64,000 nucleotides of DNA from Candidatus Latescibacterota bacterium (GTDB lineage: Bacteria; Latescibacterota; UBA2968). The first letter of the stretch is position 1. Every line of letters starts with the position of its first letter. Below, piece by piece: positions 8,968 through 17,363 of this stretch. The stretch covers positions 62,001-126,000 of the forward strand of contig JAJEHL010000050.1 of NCBI GenBank assembly GCA_022823725.1. The letters are read 5' to 3'. The position numbers and the translations under genes were made by a program. The notes beneath the pieces were generated by a model. It was given only the letters and a program-made list of their open reading frames with translations, made no database searches and was not told where the DNA came from.

Positions 8968-9732
8968 ATGAAATTTAGACCGTGTATTGATTTGAAAGAT
9001 GGCCGGGTTGTACAAATCGTGGGGGGCACGTTGCGCGATGGGGATACCCAGCGTGCGGTGACGAATTTTGAGACCGAGCGTTCTCCTGCGGATTATGCCC
9101 GGCTGTATCGCGAGGACGAATTTTTTGGAGGCCATGTAATTGCGCTTGGGCCGGGCAATGATGCGGCGGCATTGGAGGCTTTGTCGGCATTTCCCGGGGG
9201 TCTGCACATGGGTGGGGGTATCACGCCGCACAATGCGGAAAAATTCTTGCGTGCGGGCGCGAGCCATGTGATTGTGACGTCTTATGTGTTTCGCGATGGG
9301 CAAATTGATATGACGCGGTTGGATGAGATGATACGGGCTGTGGGTAAGGCGCATTTGGTTCTGGATTTGAGTTGTCGAAAGTGCGGTGATGATTATGTTG
9401 TTGTAACGGATCGCTGGCAAAGATTTACGGATGTGACTGTCGGCGAGGAGATATTGAGCGCGTTGGCCGGTTATTGTGCTGAATTTTTGGTACACGGGGT
9501 TGATGTCGAGGGCAAACGCGCAGGTGTAGAAGAACCTCTGGTGGAAATATTGGGCAAATGGTCACCCGTGCCGGTGACTTATGCGGGCGGGGTGCGAGAG
9601 CTATCGGATTTGCACCGCGTCAATGCGCTGGGTCAGGGACGGGTAGATCTGACTATTGGCAGTGCGCTGGATATTTTTGGGGGCGATGTGGCGTATCGCG
9701 ATGTTGTGGCGTGGGCGAGGGGGGAAGTGTGA
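8968..9732 (+). CDS. hisA: HisA-type ProFAR isomerase, eukaryote-like subfamily
   Basis: A 254-residue TIM-barrel protein. The opening FRPCIDLKDGRVVQIVGG and the block ASHVIVTSYVF match the yeast/plant His6 type of phosphoribosylformimino-AICAR-phosphate isomerase more closely than E. coli HisA. The catalytic aspartate of strand 1 is in CIDLKDG; the second is expected in the LVLDLSC strand. The phosphate loops are LHMGGGIT and VTYAGGVRE. The enzyme catalyses the fourth step of histidine synthesis. No other his gene is in the window, so it stands apart from a his operon. Only a weak AGGT precedes the ATG. Confidence 0.85.
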   Translation: MKFRPCIDLKDGRVVQIVGGTLRDGDTQRAVTNFETERSPADYARLYREDEFFGGHVIALGPGNDAAALEALSAFPGGLHMGGGITPHNAEKFLRAGASHVIVTSYVFRDGQIDMTRLDEMIRAVGKAHLVLDLSCRKCGDDYVVVTDRWQRFTDVTVGEEILSALAGYCAEFLVHGVDVEGKRAGVEEPLVEILGKWSPVPVTYAGGVRELSDLHRVNALGQGRVDLTIGSALDIFGGDVAYRDVVAWARGEV

Positions 9733-9733
9733 T

Positions 9734-9781
9734 CCGCAGGCATGTCCCCCGTATAAAAACACTACGGGGCAGGCTCTGCGG
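9734..9781. repeat. imperfect intergenic hairpin
   Basis: Two nested perfect arms are separated by short bulges: CCGCAG (9734-9739) pairs with CTGCGG (9776-9781), and CCCCGT (9747-9752) with ACGGGG (9764-9769). It begins just inside the stop of hisA. No T-run follows, so it does not look like a simple terminator. Confidence 0.55.
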
Positions 9782-9792
9782 GTGTAAGCAGG

Positions 9793-9826
9793 GATAAACG
9801 CAGATGTACGCAGATAAACGCAGATG
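9793..9826. repeat. 14-bp direct repeat GATAAACGCAGATG, period 20
   Basis: Two exact copies of GATAAACGCAGATG at 9793-9806 and 9813-9826, with the related TACGCA between them. It is part of a 146-nt gap made almost wholly of repeats. Confidence 0.75.
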
Positions 9827-9850
9827 AGGAAGATAGGCTGGGGGTAGGGG

Positions 9851-9878
9851 ACTGACAACTGACAACTGGCAACTGACC
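9851..9878. repeat. heptamer array ACTGAC(A/C), four units
   Basis: Four back-to-back heptamers: ACTGACA, ACTGACA, ACTGGCA, ACTGACC. The last base of the array is followed directly by the ATG of thiL. The unit resembles the cyanobacterial STRR-type heptanucleotide repeats (TTGTCAG on the other strand). A second array in the same orientation follows thiL. Confidence 0.85.
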
Positions 9879-10874
9879 ATGGATCGTTTTACGGACATAG
9901 GCGAGTTCGGTTTTATCGATCGCATTGCCGCGCACGCACAGCGCAATCGGGTTCTGTGTGGAATTGGGGATGATTGCGCGGTTATGGCTGCAGGGCAGGA
10001 GCGCGTGCGATTGGTGACGGTTGATGCGATGGTTGAGGGCGTACACTTTGTGCCACAGGCACCGCCAGAAGGCGTGGGGTATAAATTACTGGCCGCGAGT
10101 TTGTCCGATGTGGCTGCTATGGGCGGGAAACCAACGGATGCTGTTGTGGCGGTTAGCGCGCCGGGTGATTGTGATGTGGGTTATGTAGAGCGGATTTATA
10201 ACGGGCTTTTTGCCTGTGCAGATCGGTTTGATGTGGCTGTTGTGGGCGGTGATACAACGCGCACATCTGGTGCGCTGGTTTTGAGTTTGACGCTTACGGG
10301 TGAGATGGCGCGAGATCAGGTGTGTTATCGGTCTGGGGCGCTGGTGGGGGATGCGGTCTATGTATCGGGGACGTTGGGCGATGCTGCAGGTGGTTTGGGA
10401 GTGGTATTGGGTGATGTCGATCTGCCGGGCAAGGTGCGGACAGCGTTGTTACAAAGGCATTATCGACCCGAGCCTCGGTTGGATTTGGGACAGGCGTTGG
10501 CGGAAACAGGGGCTGTGACGGCGATGATCGATGTGTCGGATGGGGTGTCTTCGGATTTGAGCCATATTTGTCGGCAAAGTGGTGTTTCGGCTGTGATTAG
10601 AGCCGCGGCAATTCCCTTGTCGCGGGCGTTTGTAAAATTTTGTGAAGTGAGTGGGAAAGAAAAATTGGATCTCGCACTCACTGGTGGGGAAGATTTCGAG
10701 TTGCTATTTTCTGTGTCACACACACAGGTCGATAAGGTCGAGGCATTGGCAGAGCAGTATCCGATTTGCCGCATTGGCGAGATTGTGGCTGGCGATGGCC
10801 GTGTGATGATAGAAGGTGAGGGTGGAAAGCGCGTGCTATTAGAACAACTGGGATATGATCATTTTGAGAATTAG
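9879..10874 (+). CDS. thiL: thiamine-monophosphate kinase
   Basis: A 331-residue AIR-synthase/PurM-fold kinase that phosphorylates thiamine monophosphate to the active diphosphate. Family landmarks: GIGDDCAV near residue 27, VTVDAMVEGVHF, LAASLSDVAAMGG, the glycine-rich VVGGDTTR, YVSGTLGDAAGGL, MIDVSDGVSSDL and LTGGEDFELLF. The length is normal. No thiamine-pathway genes are nearby. The ATG directly abuts a heptamer repeat array and has no Shine-Dalgarno site; another array lies 64 nt after the stop. Gene content looks native, but the bracketing repeats suggest past rearrangement. Confidence 0.94.
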   Translation: MDRFTDIGEFGFIDRIAAHAQRNRVLCGIGDDCAVMAAGQERVRLVTVDAMVEGVHFVPQAPPEGVGYKLLAASLSDVAAMGGKPTDAVVAVSAPGDCDVGYVERIYNGLFACADRFDVAVVGGDTTRTSGALVLSLTLTGEMARDQVCYRSGALVGDAVYVSGTLGDAAGGLGVVLGDVDLPGKVRTALLQRHYRPEPRLDLGQALAETGAVTAMIDVSDGVSSDLSHICRQSGVSAVIRAAAIPLSRAFVKFCEVSGKEKLDLALTGGEDFELLFSVSHTQVDKVEALAEQYPICRIGEIVAGDGRVMIEGEGGKRVLLEQLGYDHFEN

Positions 10875-10937
10875 GAATTGAGAATTGGAAGCTGAGGACT
10901 GGGGGCTGTAAAGTGTGAAGGGCGAAGGGGGGATGGG

Positions 10938-10965
10938 ACTGACCACTGACTACTGACTACTGACT
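10938..10965. repeat. heptamer array ACTGAC(C/T), four units
   Basis: ACTGACC followed by three ACTGACT units. It lies inside the 3' end of the minus-strand release-factor-like gene and supplies that gene's TAG stop codon and its last few codons. Same orientation as the array at 9851-9878. Confidence 0.85.
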
Positions 10966-11291
10966 CGTTGTCGCTGGCGTTTTTTTTCTGAGCGCTGGCG
11001 TTTTTTTTCGAGGCGTTTTTCGATTGAAGATCGGTTGGGGCGGGTTTTAATGCGCGGTTTGCGCTTTTTGTTGCGCTCGTTCAGGCGGTTTTGCAAACGC
11101 TCGAGGGCGAGTTGTTTGTTGCGGTATTGCGAGCGGTGTTCTGTGGCGATGACTACAATACCCGTGGGTATGTGGATTGCACGCACGGCGGTTTCAACTT
11201 TGTTGCGATGTTGGCCGCCGGGGCCAGACCCGCGCATGGTTTGAAATCGAACATCCTTCAGGAGCGCGTTGTTGTCGGTGTTTTTAGACAT
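10950..11291 (-). CDS. peptide chain release factor-like protein (GGQ domain only)
   Basis: A 113-residue protein with the class-I release-factor catalytic motif GSGPGGQHRNKVETAVR near residues 21-37, then HIPTGIVVIATEHRSQYRN, then a very basic helical tail (KRLEKKRQRSEKKRQRQR). The GGQ loop triggers peptidyl-tRNA hydrolysis on the ribosome. With no codon-recognition domain and a basic tail, it resembles ribosome-rescue factors such as ArfB/ICT1, although the wording GPGGQHxNKVETAVR is closer to RF1/RF2. The last residues (VSSQ) and the stop lie within the heptamer array, so the C-terminus has been re-set by the repeat. The start sits 9 nt after the rpsA terminator, with no ribosome site. Confidence 0.85.
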   Translation of the reverse strand: MSKNTDNNALLKDVRFQTMRGSGPGGQHRNKVETAVRAIHIPTGIVVIATEHRSQYRNKQLALERLQNRLNERNKKRKPRIKTRPNRSSIEKRLEKKRQRSEKKRQRQRVSSQ

Positions 11292-11299
11292 TTTGACAT

Positions 11300-11362
11300 A
11301 AAAAAATAGCGGTCAGTTTTTAATGATCACCCATGAGACGTGATGGCGCAAAACTGACCGCT
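11300..11362 (-). terminator. long intrinsic terminator of rpsA
   Basis: Perfect 13-bp arms AGCGGTCAGTTTT (11308-11320) and AAAACTGACCGCT (11350-11362). An inner ATCAC/GTGAT pair sits at 326-330/340-344 of the same kilobase. On the minus strand the stem is followed by A and seven T. It lies 13 nt past the rpsA stop and ends 9 nt before the next start codon. Confidence 0.9.
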
Positions 11363-11375
11363 GAATTTTAATAGC

Positions 11376-12653
11376 TCAGGCGAGTCCTGCACGTCTAAGG
11401 GCGTCTGCCATGGCATTGTCGCTTTGAGACTCTTGCGTTTGTTTGGATTTGAATGCGGCCATGTCCTCAATTTCGGCAGTTTGCCTATCTTGTTCTTCGA
11501 TGGCACGCATCGAAAGTGAGACGCGTTTTTTATTCGAATCGATTTCGCGGATCAAGGCTTTGACTTCACGACCAACTGAAACGACTTCGCTGGGGTTTGA
11601 GATGCGTTTTCCCGAAACAAACTGCGAGATGTGAATCAGCCCCTCAATACCGGGTTCAATCTCGACAAAGGCACCAAAATTTTGGATTGAAACGACTTTG
11701 CCGGTGATGATACTGCCCGATTGGTAGCGCTCTGCTATCGTATCCCAGGGATCTTTTTCCAGCGCTTTGATGGAGAGCGATATGCGCTCATTTTTTTTCC
11801 CCAGATTTTTGAGGCCGATTATTTTGACGCGCACTTCTTCGCCTTTTTTCAGGACACTGCGCGGATTTTCTACGCGGGTGTGGCTGATTTCCGAGACGTG
11901 TACCAGGCCTTCAACGCCTCCGAGGTCAACAAACGAGCCGAAGCGTTCTATGCGTGTAATGGTTCCCGTTCTTTCTTCACCTTCCGAGAGTTTCTGGCGC
12001 ATCTCGTCGGCTTTTTTGCGATTTTCTTCTTCCAGATAAGCGCGGCGTGAAACAACGACATTGTTGCGTCCCCGCAGTTCAACTATTTTGAAGTTGTGGG
12101 TCTGGCCCGCATACGAGGCCGGGTCGTCGCAATATCCCGTGTCGATTTGCGACATGGGGCAAAATGCGCGAAGACCGCCGATATTCACCACGAGGCCTCC
12201 GGTATTGAAGCCGGTGACTTTGCCTGCGATGGGCATGTCGTTTTGATGTGCTTGACGCAGGAGTTGACGGCTGGAAACGCGCAGTGAAAATGCCAGGCGT
12301 ATTTCGCCCTCGGTGCTGGCGACAAAGGCTTCGATGGTATCGCCAGTTTTGTATTTCAATTCGCCCGATTCGTCGCGCAGTTCCTGGATGTCTATTGATG
12401 CTTCACTGCGCCCACCAAAGTCGATAAATGCTGTGGAGTCACCGATTTCGCGGATGGTTCCGGTAATTTTATCGCCAGTAGAGACCTCGCGATAATTCTG
12501 CTTATCGCTTTCTTCGAGCAGTGTAGCAAATTCGGTATCAGGTGTGTCTTCAGCGTATTTTTTGTCGAGTTCTTCGACAGTGGGCGCGTCGTCTGAAGGG
12601 GCAGGAGATGGTTTATCGCCAGCCGTTTCGCCTTTTTTTTCGAGGGTGCTCAT
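11376..12653 (-). CDS. rpsA: 30S ribosomal protein S1-like protein, four S1 domains
   Basis: A 425-residue protein with an acidic N-terminal tail (about 1-55) and four consecutive S1 RNA-binding domains (about 58-130, 140-210, 225-295, 310-385). Repeated landmarks include GTITRIERFGSFVDLGG, GLVHVSEISH, ITGKVVSIQNFGAFVEI and GLIHISQF. S1 holds mRNA at the 30S subunit. E. coli S1 has six domains (557 residues), whereas four-domain forms occur in several other phyla. The weak Shine-Dalgarno sites of several genes here fit a reliance on S1, but that is inference. A strong terminator follows. Only a weak AGGT precedes its own start. Confidence 0.9.
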   Translation of the reverse strand: MSTLEKKGETAGDKPSPAPSDDAPTVEELDKKYAEDTPDTEFATLLEESDKQNYREVSTGDKITGTIREIGDSTAFIDFGGRSEASIDIQELRDESGELKYKTGDTIEAFVASTEGEIRLAFSLRVSSRQLLRQAHQNDMPIAGKVTGFNTGGLVVNIGGLRAFCPMSQIDTGYCDDPASYAGQTHNFKIVELRGRNNVVVSRRAYLEEENRKKADEMRQKLSEGEERTGTITRIERFGSFVDLGGVEGLVHVSEISHTRVENPRSVLKKGEEVRVKIIGLKNLGKKNERISLSIKALEKDPWDTIAERYQSGSIITGKVVSIQNFGAFVEIEPGIEGLIHISQFVSGKRISNPSEVVSVGREVKALIREIDSNKKRVSLSMRAIEEQDRQTAEIEDMAAFKSKQTQESQSDNAMADALRRAGLA

Positions 12654-12851
12654 AGTTTGTGACCTGTGGAATTGTTTTTGAGGGACGGGGGTTGTTAGAC
12701 AGACTAAATAATCTATAAAGGATACCGAAAATAAGCAACCAAATTTTCCTCCGCAGGCGGGCGTTTAAATTCATCCCGATCTTGTGCATGCCAAAAAAAA
12801 GTAACATTTTGATGTGTGTGATGTGTTAAAAAATAAAGCGATGGGTTGTTT

Positions 12852-13319
12852 ATGAATGTCGAATTGTTATATCAAAAATACGGTCCCATGGTGTTGCGTC
12901 GCTGTCGGCGGTTGTTGCGAGATGAAGATCGCGCGATGGATGCTATGCAGGATGTGTTTGTGCGGGTATTGCAACGCGGGGATCGTTTGAAAGTGACCTA
13001 TCCGTCGAGTTTGCTATATCGCATTGCGACCAATGTGTGTTTGAATCGCATTCGTGACCAGCGGCTCGATCTGCCGGGCGATGCAGTGTTGGTGCATATT
13101 GCAGGGATGGAAAATCCAGAACCTCGATTGGATGCCCGGGCGATGCTGGACCGGCTTTTTGCGCGACATAGAGATTCGACGCGAACAATTGCGGTTTTGC
13201 ATTTTGTGGATGGCTTCACATTGGAGGAAGTCGCTCAAGAGGTTGGGATGTCGGTTTCTGGGGTGCGAAAGCGGTTGCGGGGGTTGCGAGAATCGCTGGA
13301 GAAGTTGGAGGAACTATGA
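12852..13319 (+). CDS. ECF-family RNA polymerase sigma factor (caspase locus)
   Basis: A 155-residue ECF sigma factor. Region 2 covers about residues 5-70 (YGPMVLRRCRRLLRDEDRAM, DAMQDVFVRVLQ) and region 4 about residues 100-150 (VLHFVDGFTLEEVAQEVG, then MSVSGVRKRLRGLRESL). The ATG at 12852 is preferred over an upstream TTG. Its stop overlaps the start of the next gene (ATGA), the classic coupling of a sigma factor with its anti-sigma factor. The five genes to 19073 are closely packed on this strand and are probably its regulon or its operon. The 198-nt gap before it holds no obvious promoter; a GTAAC at about 12803 could be an ECF -35 element. Confidence 0.92.
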   Translation: MNVELLYQKYGPMVLRRCRRLLRDEDRAMDAMQDVFVRVLQRGDRLKVTYPSSLLYRIATNVCLNRIRDQRLDLPGDAVLVHIAGMENPEPRLDARAMLDRLFARHRDSTRTIAVLHFVDGFTLEEVAQEVGMSVSGVRKRLRGLRESLEKLEEL

Positions 13320-14074
13320 CGAAGCGACGCGGTGATTGGATACTGGAGCGTTTTCGGCTGAATGAATTGCCGGAAGAAGAAATGAGAGCTATTCAAGGGG
13401 CACTGGATGAGGACCCGGATTTGAGCGCGCGCCTGGAAGCATTGGAGGGGTCAGATCGAGAGATTCACGCGTCCTATCCGACTGAGTGGGTGGCGCGGCA
13501 GGTGGCGCGTCGATTGGAGAGACGAGAGGCGCCGAGTATATCGCGGTTCGGTCCGCGTTTGGCATTGGCCGCGGTGGTGTTGCTCGCCGTTGTTTTTTCG
13601 ATCTATTTGCCGGGGCCTGAGGTGCCACCGACCTGGGATCGGAGAGGTATGGATGGCATCCGATTAAAAGGCGTAAAGCCGGATTTGTTGTTGTATCGAA
13701 AAAGAGCGTCTGAGGTTGAACAATTGGCGGATAGCAGTGTGGCTTATGCGGGCGATTTGATTCAGATTTTTTATCGCGCAGCGGGCAAGCCTTTCGGAGC
13801 GATTGTGTCTGTGGATGGGCGCGGTACTGTGACGCGGCATTTGCCCGCATCGGGAACAAGCGCCGTGCGTTTGATACAGGGCGACCCCGTGTCGCTGGAT
13901 TATTCTTACGAGCTGGATGATGCCCCAAAGTGGGAGCGGTTTTATTTTTTGACAGCAGATACGTCTTTTGACGTGCGCGATGTGGCACAAGCGGCAAAGG
14001 AAGGGCTTGATTCATTGCGGGTGGGAAGAGAGTTTGAGCAGTTTGCCATTACGCTTTACAAGGGAGTGGAGTGA
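13316..14074 (+). CDS. probable membrane anti-sigma factor with DUF4384-like periplasmic domain
   Basis: A 252-residue protein. The cytoplasmic part (1-78) is helical, with EDPDLSARLEALEG typical of anti-sigma domains. One transmembrane helix follows (about 82-98, LALAAVVLLAVVFSIYL). The periplasmic part (about 105-252) has GDLIQIFYRAAGKPFGAIVS and VSLDYSYELDD, resembling the DUF4384-type domain that often accompanies caspase-like proteins in bacteria. The ATGA overlap with the sigma gene and the TGATG overlap with the caspase gene tie the three together. No zinc-binding HxxxCxxC motif is seen, so it is not a ZAS-type anti-sigma. Cleavage by the neighbouring proteases is an attractive but untested idea. 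Confidence 0.72.
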   Translation: MTKRRGDWILERFRLNELPEEEMRAIQGALDEDPDLSARLEALEGSDREIHASYPTEWVARQVARRLERREAPSISRFGPRLALAAVVLLAVVFSIYLPGPEVPPTWDRRGMDGIRLKGVKPDLLLYRKRASEVEQLADSSVAYAGDLIQIFYRAAGKPFGAIVSVDGRGTVTRHLPASGTSAVRLIQGDPVSLDYSYELDDAPKWERFYFLTADTSFDVRDVAQAAKEGLDSLRVGREFEQFAITLYKGVE

Positions 14075-15645
14075 TGTTGCGTCAATGGATAATGTTGTTG
14101 GGGATTGGGCTGCTGTTATGCGCTCAGGGAATTGAGGCGACGCAAGTTGTGCGGCGTTTTGTGCTGGCGGCTGGCGCAAATTTTGGTGGAGAAAAACGCA
14201 CGCCTCTGCGTTATGCCGTATCGGATGCAGTGCATTTTGCTCGTGTTTTAGAGATGATGGGCGGGGTTGACTCTGAGGATCAATTTTTATTGGCTGAGCC
14301 GAGCTTGAAAAATTTTAAACGGGTTTTGTCGGATTTGCAAACCCGGGTTATAAAAGCATCCCAATCGTCGAGTCGCATCGAAGTTGTTCTGTATTATTCC
14401 GGGCACGCCGATGAAAATGGATTGCTGTTGGGAGAAGACCGGTTGACCTATCGCGCTTTGCGCGATGCAATGAATAGCGTTCAGGCGGATGTGCATATTA
14501 CTGTGCTCGATGCGTGTGCTTCGGGCGCTATTACGCGCCTGAAAGGCGGGCAAAGGCAAAAAGCCTTTATGGTCGATACGTCGTCGGATATGCGGGGGTA
14601 TGCATTTTTGACTTCGAGTTCAGAAAATGAGGCGGCACAAGAATCGGATCGCATTCGCGGGTCGTTTTTCACGCATTATCTGGTGTCGGGGCTTCGAGGT
14701 GCAGCAGATGTGACTGGGGATGGCAAGGTGACACTCAGCGAAGCGTATGCGTTTGCATTTCGCAATACGTTGAAGCGAACGGAAAAAACGCAGGGAGGAG
14801 CACAGCATCCGGCTTATGATATTAAAATGACGGGCACAGGTGATGTGGTGATGACCGATGTGCGAGAGACATCGGCGAGTTTGATTCTATCAGATGAGTT
14901 GAATGGCCGATTTTTTGTGCGCAATTCGCAGGAGCTACTGGTGGCAGAGCTGGACAAGACCGCCGGGCAAACGCTCGAGTTGGGATTAGAACCCGAGGTT
15001 TATGACATTCATTTTGAACAGCGAACGCAATTGTTGCATTCAAAGGTCGCGTTGAAAAGGGGTGAGCGATTTTTGCTTGAGAATCGGCATTTTCGCTCTC
15101 AAGTGCGCGAAAAAACCACGAGCCGAGGACCTGCGTTGAAGAAACCAGCAACCGGGAAATCTGTCCGGCCTCGCTATCCACACAGGCTATCCGGCAGATG
15201 GCGTCTTGAACGCAGCAGGGGTGTCTGGCAACTGGGGGATGATAGCAAGGCCTGGATTTTTGGATTCTGGCCCACAGAACATGTTTCGATCAATTATTCT
15301 CGTTCGGGATTTTCGTTTTCCGACGACGATACAAAAACGGGCGTGTCATCTGAACTGGTCAGTCTGCGTATTTATATGCCTTTGAATATGTGGGGTTCAC
15401 CTTTGCGCCCTTATGCCGAAGGAGGCGTTGGTCGATACACGGGTAAAGTATTGGATGAGAATGTCGATGAGGTGAATGGATTGTATTGGGGAGGTGGACT
15501 GGATGTGCCGTTTTTGAAGTCTTTTGTTCTGGGTGGACGCATAGGCTATAATCGGTTTGTCGAGCCTTTTGCTGTGCCGGTGAATGGGCAAACGGATTAT
15601 AGTGGAATGGAGTACAGCGTGGGGTTGGGTTTGTTGTTATTCTGA
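14074..15645 (+). CDS. exported caspase-like (C14) protein with C-terminal outer-membrane barrel, copy A
   Basis: A 523-residue protein. The signal peptide is about 1-23, and a caspase/metacaspase-type p20 domain spans about 27-255. The catalytic dyad is visible as His111 (YYSGHADENG) and Cys148 (VLDACASGA). An EF-hand-like loop, DVTGDGKVTLSEA, follows, as in calcium-regulated metacaspases. Residues about 270-370 form a beta-rich linker. The last 150 residues alternate like a small outer-membrane barrel and end in Phe (SVGLGLLLF), with Pro/Tyr/Gly turns (RPYAEGGVGRY). The start follows GGAG closely and overlaps the anti-sigma stop by one base. The predicted place is the periplasmic face of the outer membrane. 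No known protein with this exact architecture comes to mind. Confidence 0.82.
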   Translation: MLRQWIMLLGIGLLLCAQGIEATQVVRRFVLAAGANFGGEKRTPLRYAVSDAVHFARVLEMMGGVDSEDQFLLAEPSLKNFKRVLSDLQTRVIKASQSSSRIEVVLYYSGHADENGLLLGEDRLTYRALRDAMNSVQADVHITVLDACASGAITRLKGGQRQKAFMVDTSSDMRGYAFLTSSSENEAAQESDRIRGSFFTHYLVSGLRGAADVTGDGKVTLSEAYAFAFRNTLKRTEKTQGGAQHPAYDIKMTGTGDVVMTDVRETSASLILSDELNGRFFVRNSQELLVAELDKTAGQTLELGLEPEVYDIHFEQRTQLLHSKVALKRGERFLLENRHFRSQVREKTTSRGPALKKPATGKSVRPRYPHRLSGRWRLERSRGVWQLGDDSKAWIFGFWPTEHVSINYSRSGFSFSDDDTKTGVSSELVSLRIYMPLNMWGSPLRPYAEGGVGRYTGKVLDENVDEVNGLYWGGGLDVPFLKSFVLGGRIGYNRFVEPFAVPVNGQTDYSGMEYSVGLGLLLF

Positions 15646-15657
15646 TCGGAGGGGAAT

Positions 15658-17334
15658 ATGTACCGAATGATTTTGTACGCGATTGTCATTTGTTTTTTTA
15701 TTCCTGAAATTGCGAATGCACAAGAGGATATTACCAGTCATTTGGGTTATGTGGAGGTCGAGGCATTGGATGTGTTCAAGGCCAAAGATGTCAATGTGGA
15801 TGTGTCTATTGGACAATTGATGATAAAAGAGGTCGCTGAAAGGGTCAGAAGGAAAAATAAAAAAGTTGGTGAAGTCTTATCAGATCTGGAGTTGGTGCGC
15901 GTATATGTTCTGTCGGTTGATGAGGTTGAAATGCGTATGGACAAAATTGCGCGGTATTTAGATGCGATGGGTTGGGAGATAACCGTTCAGTCACGGAAAA
16001 AACGCGAGCGCGTGTCGGTGTATTTGCAGAAGGAGGCGGATGATACTATTGGTCTGTTTGCTATGGTCCATGATCGCAAGGCTGGCACTTTAACGCTGGT
16101 CAATGTGGTAGGCGTTGTTCAAGTTGATAAGATGGGAACTGTTGGTCGAGAATTAGAGGTGGAGGCGTTTGATCGCGTTGTTCGTTTGTTACCTGGATAT
16201 AAGCTGTCTGTCTCTAACGTACATCACCGCCTGGGGTCCTGGAAGGCGCGTATCGCCCCATTTTCGAATATTTGGCGCGTTGATCACGAAGATTTTTTGG
16301 TGCGTTACAATCGAGTGGATGGCGTTTTTATTGGCTGGCGCTTGCCATTGAAATATCGCACTTCGCGCGGCGTGGCGCACTATGGCGAAGTGGGGTATGG
16401 ATTTGGGAGTAATCGATGGGATTATCAGGCTGGTGCTGAGTTCTTTACTTTTTCTGGTGCATCAAAGGACAACATAGCTGGGCTGGGTTTTGAACTTCAC
16501 GGGTTGACAAATACGCAAGATAATTGGCGAATTGATGAGATAGAAAATTCGATTTTTGCCTTTTTATTGCGCCGCGATTTTAGAGACTATTATCGTCGAG
16601 AGGGCGTCAGTACTTATGTTTTTCGAGATTTTGGCCGGATGGTAGAGGTTCGGGGACAGGTGGGTGTAGATGTTTTCGAGTCGATGCCCAATAGCGTTTC
16701 CTGGAATCTATTTGGTGATCGATGGGGCAGTCGAATGAATTTTCGACCCAATCCTGAGATTGAGGCCGGGCAAATGCGCAATGTGATGGGTACACTACAG
16801 TTAGATAGTCGTGCGAGCCGACGGTCTCGACAGGGATGGCGTTTAATGGCACAGGCTGAGAAAGCAGGAGGTATTTTGGGAGGCGATTTTGATTTTGAAC
16901 GGTATATCATAGATGTGCGCCGCTATCAGTATGCGGGGCGTGGAACTCAGTTGAATTTGCGCGTTCGTGCGGGCACTGGACAAGGACGTGTGCCCGTGCA
17001 ATTTCTCTATCGTCTCGGGGGTCCTTCTTCGCTTAGAGGGTATGGATTGAATGCTTATGTGGGAGATCGCATGGTGTTGTTTAATGCGATTTATTGGATT
17101 GATGGCGAAGCCCATTTTAGGGATGACTGGCCTTTAGATGATGTTGCCATCGGTGTGTTTTTTGATGCGGGTAAGGCGTGGTTTTCAGATTGGGAGCCTG
17201 TTGGTACACGGGTTGTAACGAGCGCGGGATTGGGATTAAAGACCGATAATTTGCGCGTGTTTTTTGCCCGGCCACTGGATGCGAATGATCCGGTTGATTG
17301 GCGGGTTTGGGTGCGGTTTCGTCGGGCATTTTAG
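15658..17334 (+). CDS. DUF4252-like domain fused to Omp85/BamA-type barrel
   Basis: A 558-residue protein with a signal peptide (about 1-21). The N-terminal domain (about 25-180) opens with EVEALDVFKAKDVNVDVSIG and resembles DUF4252, a small exported domain found beside ECF sigma genes. From about residue 195 to the end it is a large beta-barrel. LGGPSSLRGYGLN near residue 458 matches the Omp85 signature (GG..SLRGY), and the chain ends in Phe (RFRRAF). Ordinary BamA/TamA proteins have POTRA domains in place of this N-terminus; none is evident. GGAGGGG lies 5 nt before the ATG. It sits between two caspase-barrel genes, implying a shared surface task. Confidence 0.72.
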   Translation: MYRMILYAIVICFFIPEIANAQEDITSHLGYVEVEALDVFKAKDVNVDVSIGQLMIKEVAERVRRKNKKVGEVLSDLELVRVYVLSVDEVEMRMDKIARYLDAMGWEITVQSRKKRERVSVYLQKEADDTIGLFAMVHDRKAGTLTLVNVVGVVQVDKMGTVGRELEVEAFDRVVRLLPGYKLSVSNVHHRLGSWKARIAPFSNIWRVDHEDFLVRYNRVDGVFIGWRLPLKYRTSRGVAHYGEVGYGFGSNRWDYQAGAEFFTFSGASKDNIAGLGFELHGLTNTQDNWRIDEIENSIFAFLLRRDFRDYYRREGVSTYVFRDFGRMVEVRGQVGVDVFESMPNSVSWNLFGDRWGSRMNFRPNPEIEAGQMRNVMGTLQLDSRASRRSRQGWRLMAQAEKAGGILGGDFDFERYIIDVRRYQYAGRGTQLNLRVRAGTGQGRVPVQFLYRLGGPSSLRGYGLNAYVGDRMVLFNAIYWIDGEAHFRDDWPLDDVAIGVFFDAGKAWFSDWEPVGTRVVTSAGLGLKTDNLRVFFARPLDANDPVDWRVWVRFRRAF

Positions 17335-17363
17335 ATTATAGCGCAGAAGGAGGAAGAATCACA

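Noticed and set aside
11376-12653. rpsA as truncated because it has four S1 domains and not six
   Set aside because: Intact start, stop and terminator; four-domain S1 proteins are known in other phyla.
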